This document shows positions 26,320 through 37,535 of a stretch of DNA of 64,000 bases, piece after piece. The notes under the pieces were generated by a model. That model was given only the letters and a program-made list of their open reading frames with translations. It was not told the DNA's origin and made no database searches. The stretch is from Thermus parvatiensis (GTDB taxonomy: Bacteria > Deinococcota > Deinococci > Deinococcales > Thermaceae): NCBI RefSeq assembly GCF_001535545.1, contig NZ_CP014141.1, forward strand, positions 1,302,001 through 1,366,000, written 5' to 3'. Numbering within the stretch: the first letter of the stretch is position 1; every line of letters begins with the position of its first letter. The position numbers and the translations under genes are program-made.

Positions 26320-27626
26320 TCAGGCTACCGGAAGCTCCATCCGCCCCTTCCCCTTAAGCACCGCCTCCACCAGGTTCATGGGGCAGAAGGGACCGCACAT
26401 GCTGCAGGCCTTGGTCTTGGAGCCCCTTTCCTCCTTGAGGCGCCTCGCCTCCTCGGGGAAAAGGGCCAGGGCGAACTGCCCTTCCCAGTCCAGGCGGTAG
26501 CGGGCCTCGGACATCCTCCGGTTCCGCTCCAAGGCGCGGGGGTTCCCCCGGGCCACGTCGGCGGCGTGGGCGGCGATCTTGAAGGCGATGACCCCTTGTT
26601 TCACGTGCTCGGGGGTGGGCAGGCCCAGGTGCTCCGCCGGGGTGAGGTAGCAGAGCATGTCGGCCCCCATCCAGCCCGCCAAGGCCCCCCGATGGCCCCG
26701 GCGATGTGGTCAAAGCCTGCGGCGGTGTCCACGGGGAGCATCCCCAGGATGTAGAAGGGGGCCCCGCCGGTGAGCTTTTTCTGAATCTGGACGTTGGTGG
26801 CCACCTCGCTCAGGGGAATGTGCCCCGGGCCTTCCACCATGGCCTGGACCCCGGCGCGCCGCGCCCGCTCCACCAGTTCGCCGATGGTTAAAAGCTCCGC
26901 GATCTGGGGCCGGTCGGTGCTGTCCGCCAGGGAGCCGGGCCTGAGGCCATCCCCCAAGGAGAGGGTCATGTCGTAGGTGCGGGCGATGTCCAGGAGGTCG
27001 TCAAAGCGGGCGTAAAGGGGGTTTTCCTCGCCCCTATGGAGCATCCAGGCGGCCATAAGCCCCCCGCCCCGGCTCACGATGCCCGTGGTGCGCGCGGCAT
27101 TCCGGTAGACCTCGAGGTTCTTCAGGGTCACCCCCACGTGGACGGTGATGTAGTCCACCCCCTCCTTCCCGTGCTCCTCAATCACCTGGAAGAGCTCGTC
27201 CGCGGACATGTCAAAGAAGTTCTTGCGCCGGGCAGCCCGGAACTCCGCCTCGTAGATGGGCACGGTGCCCAAGGGGACGGTGGCCACCTCGAGGATCCGC
27301 CGCCTAATCTCCTTCAAGTCCCCCCCGGTGGAGAGGTCCATGATAGTGTCCGCCCCGTACTGGATGGCCACCCGGGCCTTCTCCACCTCCTCCTCCACGT
27401 TCACGTAATCGTAGGAGGTGCCCAGGTTGGCGTTCACCTTCACGCTAAGCCCCTCCCCAATCCCCTTGAAGTCCCGCAGGGTGTGGTGGTTGGGGTTGCG
27501 GGGGATCACAATGCGGCCTGATGCCACCCCTTCCCGCACGAACTCTGGGGAAACCCCCTCCTTCTCGGCCACGTAGGCCATCTCCTCGGTGATGATGCCC
27601 TTCCTTGCCGCCTCAAGCTGCGTCAT
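26320..27626 (-). CDS. thiC: Phosphomethylpyrimidine synthase ThiC (frame broken by one missing base)
   Basis: Restored length is 435 residues from ATG 27626, which overlaps the thiO stop (ATGA). This radical-SAM enzyme converts AIR to HMP-P. Conserved blocks include PNHHTLRDFKGIGEGLSVKV, MDLSTGGDL, VDYITVHVGVT, SRGGGLMAAWML and MVEGPGHIPL. The frame is lost at a run of six C on the plus strand (26685-26690). One more base restores GAIGGALAGWMGADMLCYLT and the C-terminal Fe-S motif CSMCGPFC (C-x2-C-x4-C). Interruption is probably an assembly error. Confidence 0.94.
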
Positions 27627-28567
27627 TCTTCCACCCCCAAAAGCGTTAGAAGCCGCTTTGCCGTCCAAGGGGCGAGGAGCACCCCGTTCCTCCCGTGCCC
27701 CACCGCCGCAAAAATTTCTTCCTCCACCTCGCCCACGAAAAGCTCCCCCACAGGCCTATATCCCCAGACCACCCCCCTGAAGGCCGCCCCCTCCAGGAGG
27801 GGAAAACGCTCGTGGGCGTAGTCCGCAAGCCAGCGGAGGCCAAAGAGGTCCACCCCCTCCCCCCAGCCCTCCCGGCTCGTGGCCCCCACGTAGACCCCGC
27901 CCTCCCGGGGCAGGAGGTAGCCCTCCCCGGCGAAAAGGGGTCCAGGGGGCGCCTCCCCCTCCAAAAGAAGGGCTTCTCCCTTTAAGGGGCGCACCTTGAG
28001 GCCAAACCGCCCGCCCCAGGCCCCCACACAAAGGAGGACGGCTCGGGCCCTGAGGTCCCCTTCTCCCCAGTAGACCCTTCCTCTCTCCACCCCCTCCACC
28101 TCGGCCCGGAGGTAGACCCCCCCAAGGGCCTGAAAGGCCCCAAGGAGGGCCTCCCGGAGCCTTTTGGGGTGGACGAACCCTCCGGGGAAGCGCCGGGCCC
28201 CCAAGGCCCCCCGGACCGGATAAGGTAGGGGGTCCTGGGCCTCCCAGGCCTCCTTCTCCCTAAGGCTTAAGGCCGCCACCCAGGTCCCGGCAAAAGAGGC
28301 CTCCACCGGATGCCCCTTCTCCTTGAGCTCGGCGAGGAGCCCGGGGTAGGTCTTCAGGCCGAAAAGCCCCGCCTCCAGAAGTTCCCCGCTAAGCCCCTCG
28401 GGGTAGGGAGCGAGCATCCCGGCGCTCGCCAGGGTGGCGGCCCCAGGCTTCTCCGCATCCAGGAGGACCACCTCCACCCCCCGCTTGGCGAGCTCGTAGG
28501 CGGCGAGAGCCCCGATGACCCCCGCCCCCACCACGGCCACCTCGGCCTTCAAGGAAACCTCCCTCAC
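27623..28567 (-). CDS. thiO: Glycine oxidase ThiO
   Basis: 314 residues from GTG 28567, which overlaps the thiG stop (GTGA). ThiO oxidises glycine to the imine used for thiazole formation. The N-terminal FAD-binding motif is [20 protein letters not shown]. Further on are [35 protein letters not shown] and the C-terminal WGYRPVGE and [15 protein letters not shown], as in D-amino-acid-oxidase-type enzymes. Use of ThiO rather than ThiH fits an aerobe. Confidence 0.93.
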   Translation of the reverse strand: MREVSLKAEVAVVGAGVIGALAAYELAKRGVEVVLLDAEKPGAATLASAGMLAPYPEGLSGELLEAGLFGLKTYPGLLAELKEKGHPVEASFAGTWVAALSLREKEAWEAQDPLPYPVRGALGARRFPGGFVHPKRLREALLGAFQALGGVYLRAEVEGVERGRVYWGEGDLRARAVLLCVGAWGGRFGLKVRPLKGEALLLEGEAPPGPLFAGEGYLLPREGGVYVGATSREGWGEGVDLFGLRWLADYAHERFPLLEGAAFRGVVWGYRPVGELFVGEVEEEIFAAVGHGRNGVLLAPWTAKRLLTLLGVEE

Positions 28568-29360
28568 TGGGGCCCCCAACCGGGCTTGGGGCCAAGAGGC
28601 ACCCCTTCCACCGGGCTCGAGGGGTTTGCCGCTTCCTTGGGCCGCATGGGCCCCGCCAAAAAGGCCCTTCTTCCCGCCTCCACCGCAAGCCTAAAGGCCT
28701 CGGCCATGGCCACGGGGTCTTTCGCCTCGGCGATGGCGGTGTTCACCAAGACGGCGTCCAGCCCCAGCTCCAGCACCTCCGCTGCATGGGAGGGAAGGCC
28801 AAGCCCCGCGTCCACCACCACCGGGGGAGGCTTGCCCTCTCCCGGGCAAAGAGCTCCAGGAGGGCCCGGGTCCTCACCCCCCAGCCCGAGCCGATGGGGG
28901 CGGCGAGGGGCATCACCGTGGCCGTGCCCAAGGCGGCAAGCCGCTTGGCCAGGACCAAATCGGGCCCCATGTAGGGAAGCACGGTGAAGCCTTCCTCCAG
29001 GAGGATTTCCGCCGCCTTCAACGTTTCCAGGGGGTCGGGGAGGAGGTAGGTGGGGTCGGGGATCACCTCCAGCTTCACCCACCTCTCCCCGGTGAGCACC
29101 CGGCCCAGCCGGGCGAGGCGCACCGCCTCCTCCGCCGTCTTGGCCCCGGCGGTGTTGGGGAGAAGCCGCACCCCCTTTAAGGCCTCCAGGAGGCCCACGT
29201 GCCCCGGGGCCTTCAGTTCCACCCGCCGCACGGAGACCGTGACCACCTCGGCCCCCGCCGCGGCGATGGCCTCCCGCATCACCCCGAAGTCCTTAAACTT
29301 GCCCGAGCCCAGGATGAGCCGGCTTTTGAGCTCCTCTTCCCCTACCTTCCAGGTGTCCAT
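28564..29360 (-). CDS. thiG: Thiazole synthase ThiG (frame broken by one missing base)
   Basis: Restored length is 265 residues. ThiG forms the thiazole ring from DXP, the ThiO product and ThiS thiocarboxylate. The first frame has [49 protein letters not shown] and [13 protein letters not shown]. The frame is lost at a run of five G on the plus strand (28823-28827). One more base restores [20 protein letters not shown] and [19 protein letters not shown]. The C-terminus ends with a Pro-rich tail, and the stop overlaps thiO. Confidence 0.94.
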
Positions 29361-29555
29361 CTAGCCTCCTTGCATGAGGGCCACCACCTCCACCACGTCC
29401 CCTTCCCGCAGGATGTGGTGGGGAAGCTCGCTGCCGGGGTAGGCCTCCTCGTTGAGGAGGACGGCGACCCGCTCTAGCTCCACTCCCAGCTCCTCCAGCA
29501 CCTCCTTGAGGGTGCGGCCCTCGAGGGGCCTGGGTTCGCCGTTAAGCCACACCAT
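29361..29555 (-). CDS. thiS: Sulfur carrier protein ThiS
   Basis: 64 residues with the ubiquitin-like fold: MVWLNGEPRPLEGRTLKEVL, then RVAVLLNEEAYPGSEL and GDVVEVVALMQGG. The C-terminal Gly-Gly is where the thiocarboxylate forms. It overlaps the end of thiE and abuts thiG, the enzyme that consumes its sulfur. Confidence 0.95.
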   Translation of the reverse strand: MVWLNGEPRPLEGRTLKEVLEELGVELERVAVLLNEEAYPGSELPHHILREGDVVEVVALMQGG

Positions 29556-30162
29556 AAAGCCGCTCCCTAAAGGCCCTGGCCGCCCGCTCGGGGTCAGGGG
29601 CGTCCAGGATGGCCCGCACCACCACGATGCGCCTCGCCCCGGCCTCCAAAACCTGGTCCAGGTTCTCTAGGTCAATCCCCCCGATGGCAAACCAGGGCTT
29701 TTCCTTAAGGTTTTCCGCCGCCCAACGCACATACCCCAGGCCCGCCGCCTTCCTGCCAGGCTTGGTGGGGGTCTCCCACACCGGGCCCACGGAAAGGTAG
29801 TCCGCCCCCTCCTCCAGGGCCTTTAGGGCCTGCTCGGGGGCGTGGGTGGAGCGGCCCACCAAGCCGCTGAAGAACCGCCTGGCCTCCAAAGGGGTGAGGT
29901 CCCCCTGCCCCAGGTGCACCCCGTCCGCCCCCAGGAGGGCGGCGAGGTCGGGGCGGTCGTTCAGGAAGAAGGGCACCCCGTAGCGCCGGGCGAGGGCGAG
30001 CATCCTTTCCCCGAGGGCCAGGGTGGGCCGCGCCTCCCAGTCCTTGGCCCTCAGCTGCACGACCTCCACGCCTCCCGCCAAGGCCCTTTCCGTGCGGTCC
30101 AGGGTGGCCTCCAAAGACCAGCCGGGCCTTGGGGTCACCACCAGGTAAAGCCTTCCCTGCAA
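29542..30162 (-). CDS. thiE: Thiamine-phosphate synthase
   Basis: 206 residues from TTG 30162. ThiE joins HMP-PP and the thiazole phosphate. Conserved elements of the TIM barrel are VVQLRAKDW, VPFFLNDRPDLAALLGADG, VHLGQGDLTP, YLSVGPVWETPTKPGR and FAIGGIDLENL. It is the first gene after the TPP riboswitch and heads the operon. The Shine-Dalgarno sequence is weak (GGGTGG), which suits control by upstream RNA structure. Confidence 0.93.
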   Translation of the reverse strand: MQGRLYLVVTPRPGWSLEATLDRTERALAGGVEVVQLRAKDWEARPTLALGERMLALARRYGVPFFLNDRPDLAALLGADGVHLGQGDLTPLEARRFFSGLVGRSTHAPEQALKALEEGADYLSVGPVWETPTKPGRKAAGLGYVRWAAENLKEKPWFAIGGIDLENLDQVLEAGARRIVVVRAILDAPDPERAARAFRERLYGVA

Positions 30163-30243
30163 GCTTCCACCCCCTCAGGCCGGCAGGAAAGGCCCACGCG
30201 GCCCGGAAGAGGTTAGGTTTTGGGGGACTCGGGTCTTCCGCAT

Positions 30244-30336
30244 AGGCTTCCCTCCGCCGGCATTACCCGGATCAGGTTCCAAGGGTTGCTGGGAAAAACC
30301 CAGCTCTCAGCCCTTCCATTCGGGCACCCCTAGCCT
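30244..30336 (-). promoter_or_regulatory. TPP riboswitch (THI box) of the thi operon
   Basis: On the minus strand the segment begins with P1 AGGCTAGGGGTGCC, then GGGCTGAGA and the highly conserved CTGATCCGGGTAATGCCGGC, and ends GGAGGGAAGCCT, whose AGCCT closes P1 with AGGCT. An extra stem (CTGGG...CCCAG) is present in the variable arm. It lies 81 bases before the thiE start. Binding of thiamine pyrophosphate should reduce expression of thiE-thiS-thiG-thiO-thiC-MFS-thiD. Whether control is by termination or by hiding the weak ribosome site is not evident. Confidence 0.96.
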
Positions 30337-30343
30337 GCCCCCC

Positions 30344-30349
30344 ACTATA
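30344..30349 (-). promoter_or_regulatory. -10 box of the thi operon promoter
   Basis: TATAGT on the minus strand lies 7 bases before the start of the riboswitch. A weak -35-like CTTTTC is 17 bp further upstream. Confidence 0.55.
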
Positions 30350-30399
30350 GCACGCCCGCGCCCGGGGAAAAGAGGGCAGGCTACACTGGGGAGGAGCCC

Positions 30400-30822
30400 A
30401 TGCGCCCCTACCTGGCCCTCACAAGCCTCCTCTTTGGCCTCCACCTGGGCGTGGCGGCGGTGGCCGCCCTGGGCCTTCCCGCCCCCGTCCTCGGCCTCGC
30501 CGCCTTCGCGGCGGGGGCCTGCCTGGGGCTCGGCCTGAGCCTCCTCGCCCGGCGCCTGCCCCTACCCCACCTTCTCCTTTTCGCCCTCCTCCTCAACCCC
30601 TCCGCCTGGGTGGCCGTGGCCCTCCTCCGCCCTGAGTCCGACCCCATGAACCTGGGCCTGGCGGTGGCCATGGTGGCCTTTGCGCTCCTTTGCCTCGGGG
30701 CCCTTCTTTCTTGCCGCCCTCCTTCCCCGTGGCTTGCCCTCTGGCCCTTGGCCCTTTCGGGGCTTCTCCCGGTTCCCCTCTTCGCCTTCTTGGGGGACGC
30801 CCTGGGTCCTTCCGCCGGGTGA
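30400..30822 (+). CDS. Small polytopic membrane protein, unknown
   Basis: 140 residues with four to five predicted hydrophobic helices (for example PYLALTSLLFGLHLGVAAVA and LGLAVAMVAFALLCLGALLS) and very few charged residues. No family motif is recognised. It diverges from the thi operon and is followed by a short hairpin (30827-30843). The gene has normal local codon use and a GGAGGAGCCC stretch just before the ATG, so it is probably real. Confidence 0.6.
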   Translation: MRPYLALTSLLFGLHLGVAAVAALGLPAPVLGLAAFAAGACLGLGLSLLARRLPLPHLLLFALLLNPSAWVAVALLRPESDPMNLGLAVAMVAFALLCLGALLSCRPPSPWLALWPLALSGLLPVPLFAFLGDALGPSAG

Positions 30823-30826
30823 GGGG

Positions 30827-30843
30827 CGCTCCTTTTGGGAGCG
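30827..30843 (+). terminator. Short hairpin after the small membrane protein gene
   Basis: CGCTCC-TTTTG-GGAGCG forms a 6-bp GC-rich stem four bases past the TGA. There is no T-tract beyond the loop, so termination is uncertain. Confidence 0.4.
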
Positions 30844-30914
30844 GGGCTCATAGCCTTGGGCCTGGGGCTTGCGGGGAGGCCTTAGGGGAAGCGGGGAATC
30901 CGGCGCTTGTACCC

Positions 30915-30942
30915 TTGACTTTCATAGGCTCAATGGTATATC
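30915..30942 (+). promoter_or_regulatory. Promoter of the sulfate-assimilation/siroheme operon
   Basis: -35 TTGACT (30915-30920), 16-bp spacer and -10 TATATC (30937-30942), about 40 bases before the ATG of the reductase gene. A good AAAGGAGGG Shine-Dalgarno sequence lies in the leader. Confidence 0.8.
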
Positions 30943-30982
30943 TTCCTGGCTAACCCCCGGAGGGCCGGGGAAAGGAGGGAAG

Positions 30983-32725
<1,743 letters not shown>

Positions 32726-32735
32726 GGAGGAGGCC

Positions 32736-33497
32736 ATGCGCATCGCCTACGCCGGCCTAAGGCGCAAAGAGGAGTTTAAGGCCCTGGCGGAAAAGCTCGG
32801 CTTCACCCCTCTCCTCTTCCCCGTCCAGGCCACGGAGAAGGTCCCCGTCCCCGAGTACCGGGACCAGGTCCGAGAACTCGCCCAAGGGGTGGACCTCTTC
32901 CTCGCCACCACCGGGGTGGGGGTAAAAGACCTCCTCGAGGCGGGAAAGGCCCTGGGCCTAGACCTTAGAAAGCCCTTGGAAGGGGCCTTCCGCTTGGCCC
33001 GGGGCGCCAAGGCCGCCCGCACCCTAAGGGAGCTCGGCCTTCCCCCCCACGCCGTGGGGGACGGGACCTCTAAGAGCCTCCTCCCCCTCCTCCCCCAGGG
33101 CCCCGGCAAGGCCGCCTTGCAGCTTTACGGCAAGCCCCTTCCCCTGCTGGAAAACGCCCTGGCGGAAAGGAGCTACCGGGTCCTTCCCCTCATGCCCTAC
33201 CGCCACCTGCCGGACCTCGAGGGGATCCTCCGCCTCGAGGAGGCCCTCCTCAGAGGGGAGGTGGACGCCCTCGCCTTCGTGGCCGCCATCCAGGTGGAGT
33301 TCCTCTTTGAGGAGGCAAAGGACCCCAAGGCCTTGAAGGAGGTTCTTAACACGCGGGTAAAGCCCCTCGCCGTGGGCCGGGTCACCGCCGACGCCCTACG
33401 GGAGTGGGGCGTAAGCCCCTTCTACGTGGACGAAACCGAGCGCCTCGGGAGCATGCTCCAGGGCTTCCGAAAAGCCCTGCAAAAGGAGGTGGCATGA
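32736..33497 (+). CDS. hemD: Uroporphyrinogen-III synthase
   Basis: 253 residues from ATG 32736, just after GGGAGGAGG. HemD closes the tetrapyrrole ring to give uroporphyrinogen III. The family is divergent; supporting features are the two alternating domains, LFLATTGVGVKDLLEAG, a central GDGTSKSLLPLL, DALAFVAAIQVEFLFE and AVGRVTADALREWGV, which matches the C-terminal pattern. In this operon it feeds the CobA and Met8-like enzymes for siroheme. Confidence 0.87.
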   Translation: MRIAYAGLRRKEEFKALAEKLGFTPLLFPVQATEKVPVPEYRDQVRELAQGVDLFLATTGVGVKDLLEAGKALGLDLRKPLEGAFRLARGAKAARTLRELGLPPHAVGDGTSKSLLPLLPQGPGKAALQLYGKPLPLLENALAERSYRVLPLMPYRHLPDLEGILRLEEALLRGEVDALAFVAAIQVEFLFEEAKDPKALKEVLNTRVKPLAVGRVTADALREWGVSPFYVDETERLGSMLQGFRKALQKEVA

Positions 33498-34141
33498 CCT
33501 ACTTCCCCCTGATGCTGGACCTCAGGGACCGCCCCGTCCTCCTCATCGCCGGGGGGCCCGAGACGGAGGCCAAGTTACAGGCCCTGCTTTCGGCCGGGGC
33601 GCGGCTCACCGTGCTCGCCGAGGAGGACGCCTTCGGCCTGGAAGCCCTGGAACGGGAAGGGAAGATCCGCTGGCTTAGGCGGGGCTATCGGGAAGGAGAT
33701 TTAGAGGGCTTCTTCCTGGTCATCAGCCACCCCAAGGACAAGGCCATCCACCCTAAGGTCAAGGCGGAAGCCGACCAAAGGGGCATCTTCCTCGTGGCCG
33801 TGGACGACCCGCAAAACGCCAGCGCCATCCTCCCCGCCGTCCTAAGGCGCGGGGAGCTTGTGGTGGCCCTTTCCACCTCGGGGGCCGCCCCAGCCCTGGC
33901 CGTAAGGCTCAAGGAGCGGCTCGCCCAGCTCTTCCCCGAGGCCTACGGGGAGCTCGTCGCCTTCCTCCGCACCCTGAGGCCCAGAATCGCCCAAATCCCG
34001 GACTTTGAGGAGCGGAAGCGCCTCTGGTACCGCATCGTGGACCAGGCCCTGGAGGAACTGGACCTAGACCCCAAGGAAGGGCTTGCCCGCGCCATAGAGA
34101 AGGCGGAAGAGGCCCTGAAGGAGGCGGTATGGACAAGGTGA
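33494..34141 (+). CDS. Precorrin-2 dehydrogenase / sirohydrochlorin ferrochelatase (Met8/CysG N-terminal type)
   Basis: 215 residues from ATG 33494, overlapping hemD by ATGA. It oxidises precorrin-2 and inserts iron to give siroheme. Typical signs are FPLMLDLRDRPVLLIAGGPE at the N-terminus, then FFLVISHPKDK, FLVAVDDPQNASAILPAVLR and LVVALSTSGAAPALAVRLKE. The nucleotide loop reads GGPETEAK rather than the more common GGGxVAxRK. Only the dehydrogenase/chelatase part is present; the methyltransferase is the separate cobA gene downstream. Confidence 0.9.
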   Translation: MTYFPLMLDLRDRPVLLIAGGPETEAKLQALLSAGARLTVLAEEDAFGLEALEREGKIRWLRRGYREGDLEGFFLVISHPKDKAIHPKVKAEADQRGIFLVAVDDPQNASAILPAVLRRGELVVALSTSGAAPALAVRLKERLAQLFPEAYGELVAFLRTLRPRIAQIPDFEERKRLWYRIVDQALEELDLDPKEGLARAIEKAEEALKEAVWTR

Positions 34142-34797
34142 AAGCGGCCAAGGAACTGGTCCAAGAAGCCCTGGCCCAAAGCCAAAACCCCTGCTTCACC
34201 TGCAGCTTCCAGGCGGAGGACGTGGTGGTCCTCCACCTCCTCCTAGAGGCCAAACCCGAGATCCCCGTCCTCTTCCTGGACACCGGCTACCACTTCCCCG
34301 AGGTCTACGCCTACCGGGACGAGATGCAAAAAAAGCTCGGCTTCCGCCTCATCAACCTCACCCCCGCCCTTTCCCGGGAGGAGCAGGAAAGGCTTTACGG
34401 CAAGCTCTATGAGACCGACCCCAGCCGGTGCTGCGGCCTTCGCAAGGTGGAGCCCCTTTTCGCCGCTCTGGAAGCCTACGACACCTGGTTCACGGGGCTT
34501 AGGCGGGAGCAGTCCCCCACCCGGGCAAACCTTAAGCCCTTGGAAGAGGCCATCCTTCCCTCGGGGCACTGCCTGAAGAAGGTGAGTCCCCTCTGGGACT
34601 GGACGCTTAAGGAGGTCTTTGCCTACCTAGCGGTCCAGGACCTCCCCTATTTGCCCCTCTACGACCAGGGCTACCTCTCCATCGGCTGCGCCCCCTGCAC
34701 CGCCAAGCCCCTAGACCCTTCCGACCCCCGCTCGGGCCGCTGGGCGGGGAAGGGAAAGCTGGAATGCGGTATCCACCTGCACGGAAAGGAGGGGTAG
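34129..34797 (+). CDS. cysH: Adenylylsulfate (APS) reductase, CysH family
   Basis: 222 residues. It reduces activated sulfate to sulfite. SFQAEDVVVLHLL, FLDTGYHFPEVYAYRDE and TGLRREQSPTRA are PAPS/APS reductase motifs. The two cysteine pairs SRCCGLRK and GCAPC indicate a [4Fe-4S] cluster, so the substrate is APS rather than PAPS; no APS kinase is seen in the operon, which agrees. The catalytic cysteine is in LECGIHL near the C-terminus. The gene overlaps the previous one by 13 bases. Confidence 0.94.
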   Translation: MDKVKAAKELVQEALAQSQNPCFTCSFQAEDVVVLHLLLEAKPEIPVLFLDTGYHFPEVYAYRDEMQKKLGFRLINLTPALSREEQERLYGKLYETDPSRCCGLRKVEPLFAALEAYDTWFTGLRREQSPTRANLKPLEEAILPSGHCLKKVSPLWDWTLKEVFAYLAVQDLPYLPLYDQGYLSIGCAPCTAKPLDPSDPRSGRWAGKGKLECGIHLHGKEG

Positions 34798-34798
34798 G

Positions 34799-35539
34799 AT
34801 GGCCTTTCTCCTCGGTTTCCTCATCGCCTTCGCCATCGGGGTCACGGGGGTGGGGGCGGGGACGATCACCGCGCCCCTCCTCATCCTCGCCTTGGGGCTT
34901 CCCCCGGAGGTGGCGGTGGGGACGGCGCTCCTCTTCGGCTTCCTGGTGAAGATCCCCGCCGGGGGGGTCTACCTCCTCAAGGGGGAGGTGGACGATCGGG
35001 CCCTTTTCCGCCTTCTCTTAGGCGGGGTCCCGGGGGTGCTTTTGGGAAGCCTTCTCCTCGCCCAGCTCAAGGGGGCCAAGGACCTGGTCCTCCTCCTGGT
35101 GGGCCTCACCGTGGTCCTCTCGGCGGGGCTTGGGCTTTGGCGGAGCTTTAAGGGTCTTCCCCAGGGAAAGGAAAGGCCCCACCTCCTTCCCCCGGCGGCC
35201 TTTGGCATCGGCCTCGAGGTGGGCTTCTCCTCCGCCGGGGCTGGGGCCTTGGGGACCCTCCTCCTCTTCCACGCCACGAGGCTTTCCCCCCAAAAGGTGG
35301 TGGGCACCGACCTCCTCTTCGGCCTCGTCCTGGCCCTCCTCGGGGGCGGGGTCCACCTCTATTTCGGCCAGGTGGACCCGGGGCTTCTCCTCGCCCTGGC
35401 CTCGGGCGGGGTGGCGGGGGGGCTTCTTGGAGCCCTCTTCGCCACCCGGCTTCCCAAGGAGCCCTTGAGGGTTGCCCTTCTCCTTTGGCTCCTTTTCATC
35501 GGAAGCCAGCTCATCTACCGGGGGGTGGCCCATGGGTAG
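34799..35539 (+). CDS. TauE/SafE-family sulfur-anion permease
   Basis: 246 residues with seven to eight hydrophobic helices. Features of the TauE/SafE (DUF81) family are IAFAIGVTGVGAGTITAPLL and the repeated half IGLEVGFSSAGAGALGTLLL, then KVVGTDLLFGLVLALLGGGV. Its place between cysH and cobA in the sulfate operon suggests transport of sulfate, sulfite or thiosulfate; direction is unknown. It starts one base after cysH and overlaps cobA by 8 bases. Confidence 0.85.
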   Translation: MAFLLGFLIAFAIGVTGVGAGTITAPLLILALGLPPEVAVGTALLFGFLVKIPAGGVYLLKGEVDDRALFRLLLGGVPGVLLGSLLLAQLKGAKDLVLLLVGLTVVLSAGLGLWRSFKGLPQGKERPHLLPPAAFGIGLEVGFSSAGAGALGTLLLFHATRLSPQKVVGTDLLFGLVLALLGGGVHLYFGQVDPGLLLALASGGVAGGLLGALFATRLPKEPLRVALLLWLLFIGSQLIYRGVAHG

Positions 35540-36254
35540 GGTCTACCTGGTGGGGGCGGGCCCTGGGGACCCGGAGCTCCTCACCCTCAAGGCCTACCGC
35601 CTCCTCAAGGAAGCTCCCGTGGTCCTCCACGACCGGCTGGTGGACGAGAGGATCCTAGCCCTAGCCCCTGGGGAAAAGGTCTACGTGGGCAAGGAGGAGG
35701 GGGAAAGCGGCAAGCAAGAGGAGATCCACCGCCTCCTCCTCCGCTACGCCCGGGCCTACCCCAAGGTGGTCCGCCTCAAGGGAGGAGACCCCTTCGTCTT
35801 CGGCCGGGGCGGGGAGGAGATGCTCTTCCTCCTTAGGCACGGGATCCCCGTGGAGGTGGTGCCCGGGGTGACGAGCCTCCTCGCCTCCGGGCTTCCCTTG
35901 ACCCACCGGGGCCTAGCCCACGGCTTCGCCGCCGTCTCCGGCGTCCTGGAAGGGGGAGGCTACCCGGACCTAAAGCCCTTCGCCCGGGTCCCCACCCTGG
36001 TGGTCCTCATGGGGGTGAAGCGGCGGGTCTGGATCGCAAGGGAGCTCCTCCGCCTGGGGCGAAACCCCCTAGAGCCCACCCTTTTCGTGGAGCGGGCTTC
36101 TACCCCCAAAGAACGCCGCATCCTGGCCTCGCTTCAGGAGGTGGCGGAAGGGAAGGTGGCGGTGGAGGCTCCTGCCCTTTGGATCCTAGGCGAGGTGGTG
36201 CGGGTCTTTGCCGAGGCCAAGGCGCCCCTGGAGGCCCTGGCCCTGGGAGGTTAG
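35532..36254 (+). CDS. cobA: Uroporphyrinogen-III C-methyltransferase
   Basis: 240 residues. It adds two methyl groups from SAM to give precorrin-2, the first committed step to siroheme. Motifs are [18 protein letters not shown] at the N-terminus, [46 protein letters not shown] and LVVLMGV. It is the stand-alone SUMT form rather than a CysG fusion. ATG 35532 lies within the end of the permease gene, and sat follows two bases after the stop. Confidence 0.93.
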   Translation: MGRVYLVGAGPGDPELLTLKAYRLLKEAPVVLHDRLVDERILALAPGEKVYVGKEEGESGKQEEIHRLLLRYARAYPKVVRLKGGDPFVFGRGGEEMLFLLRHGIPVEVVPGVTSLLASGLPLTHRGLAHGFAAVSGVLEGGGYPDLKPFARVPTLVVLMGVKRRVWIARELLRLGRNPLEPTLFVERASTPKERRILASLQEVAEGKVAVEAPALWILGEVVRVFAEAKAPLEALALGG

Positions 36255-36256
36255 TC

Positions 36257-37308
36257 ATGGTGGAAACCCTTCCCGCTTTGGCGATCGGCGAGGACGAAAG
36301 GCTGGACCTGGAAAACCTGGCCACGGGGGCCTTCCACCCCGTGCGGGGCTTCATGACCCGGGAAGAGGCCCTCTCCGTGGCCCAGGAGATGCGCCTGCCC
36401 ACGGGGGAGGTCTGGACGATCCCCATCCTCCTCCAGTTCCGGGAAAGGCCCAAGGTGGGTCCGGGGGATACCGTGGCCCTGGTGCACGGAAGGGAACGCG
36501 TGGCCCTCCTCCATGTGACCGATGCCTACGAGCTAGACCTAAGGGCCCTGGCGCAAAAGGTCTTCGGCACGGAAAGCGAGGCCCACCCCGGGGTGGCCCG
36601 GCTCTACGCCAAGGGGCCCTACGTCCTGGGAGGGAGGGTGGAGGTCTTAAAGCCCCGGCCTCGAGGGCTCCTGGAGAAGACCCCGGAGGAGGTCCGGGCC
36701 TTCTTCCGGGAGCGGGGCTGGAGAAAAGTGGTGGCCTTCCAGACCCGCAACGCCCCCCACCGGGCCCATGAGTACCTCATAAGGCTCGGCCTGGAACTGG
36801 CCGACGGGGTCCTCGTCCACCCCATCCTGGGGGCCAAGAAGGCCGACGACTTCCCCACGGAGGTGATCGTGAGAGCGTACCAGGCCCTCCTGGAGGGGTT
36901 CTTGCCCAAGGAACGGGTGGCCCTCTTCGGCCTCGCCACCCCCATGCGCTACGCCGGCCCCAAGGAAGCGGTCTTCCACGCCTTGGTGCGCAAGAACTTT
37001 GGGGCCACGCACTTCCTGGTGGGCCGGGACCACGCCGGGGTGGGGGATTTCTACGATCCCTACGCCGCCCACCGCATCTTTGACGAGCTTCCGCCCCTGG
37101 GCATAGAGATCATCCGGGTGGGGGCGGTCTTCTTTTGTCCCCTTTGCGGCGGCATCGCCTCCGAGAGAACCTGCCCCGAGGGGCACCGGGAGAAGCGCCT
37201 CTCCATCAGCATGACCCGGGTCCGGGCCCTCCTCCGGGAGGGGAAGGCCCCACCCCCGAGCTGGTGCGCCCCGAGCTCCTCCCCATCCTCCGCCAAGGGG
37301 TGGCCTGA
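36257..37308 (+). CDS. sat: ATP sulfurylase (frame broken near the C-terminus)
   Basis: Restored length is 350 residues. It makes APS from sulfate and ATP. Motifs are [29 protein letters not shown] (QxRN...HxxH), [18 protein letters not shown] and a zinc-like group [13 protein letters not shown]. The frame is lost at a run of five C (37253-37257), after which an unrelated tail would follow. One more C restores [19 protein letters not shown] and a TGA at 37308, immediately before the operon's terminator. It is the last gene of the sulfur operon. Confidence 0.93.
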
Positions 37309-37319
37309 CCCTAGGCCCC

Positions 37320-37358
37320 AAAGCCCGGCGCGGGGCTCCCCCCATGCCGGGCTTTTTT
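37320..37358 (+). terminator. Intrinsic terminator of the sulfur/siroheme operon
   Basis: AAGCCCGGC and GCCGGGCTT form a 9-bp stem around a 15-base loop, followed by TTTTTT (the run is 37353-37358). It lies 12 bases past the restored sat stop, supporting that stop. The 180 bases beyond it up to the convergent gene hold nothing I can identify. Confidence 0.9.
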
Positions 37359-37535
37359 GGTACCCGTTTTTCCTTTTACCCCGTTGAGAGGCGCAACTGG
37401 GAACCCTGGAGCCCATGGCCCTGGCCCGGGGAGGCCTCCTGCGCCAGCTCCTCCGAGCGATGGCACAAAGGCCCTTTCCCCTTCCCTTGGGGCCTATTGG
37501 TCCTCCTCCCCTTGGCGCAGGCCCTCGGCGTGGCC

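Noticed and set aside
25095..26357. 420-codon plus-strand frame over the MFS transporter
   Set aside because: Gly/Glu/His-rich antisense shadow of a membrane protein with clear MFS motifs.
30163..30243. Terminator hairpin between the TPP riboswitch and thiE
   Set aside because: Only a four-base GGCC self-complement followed by TTTCC; too weak to decide between termination and translational control.
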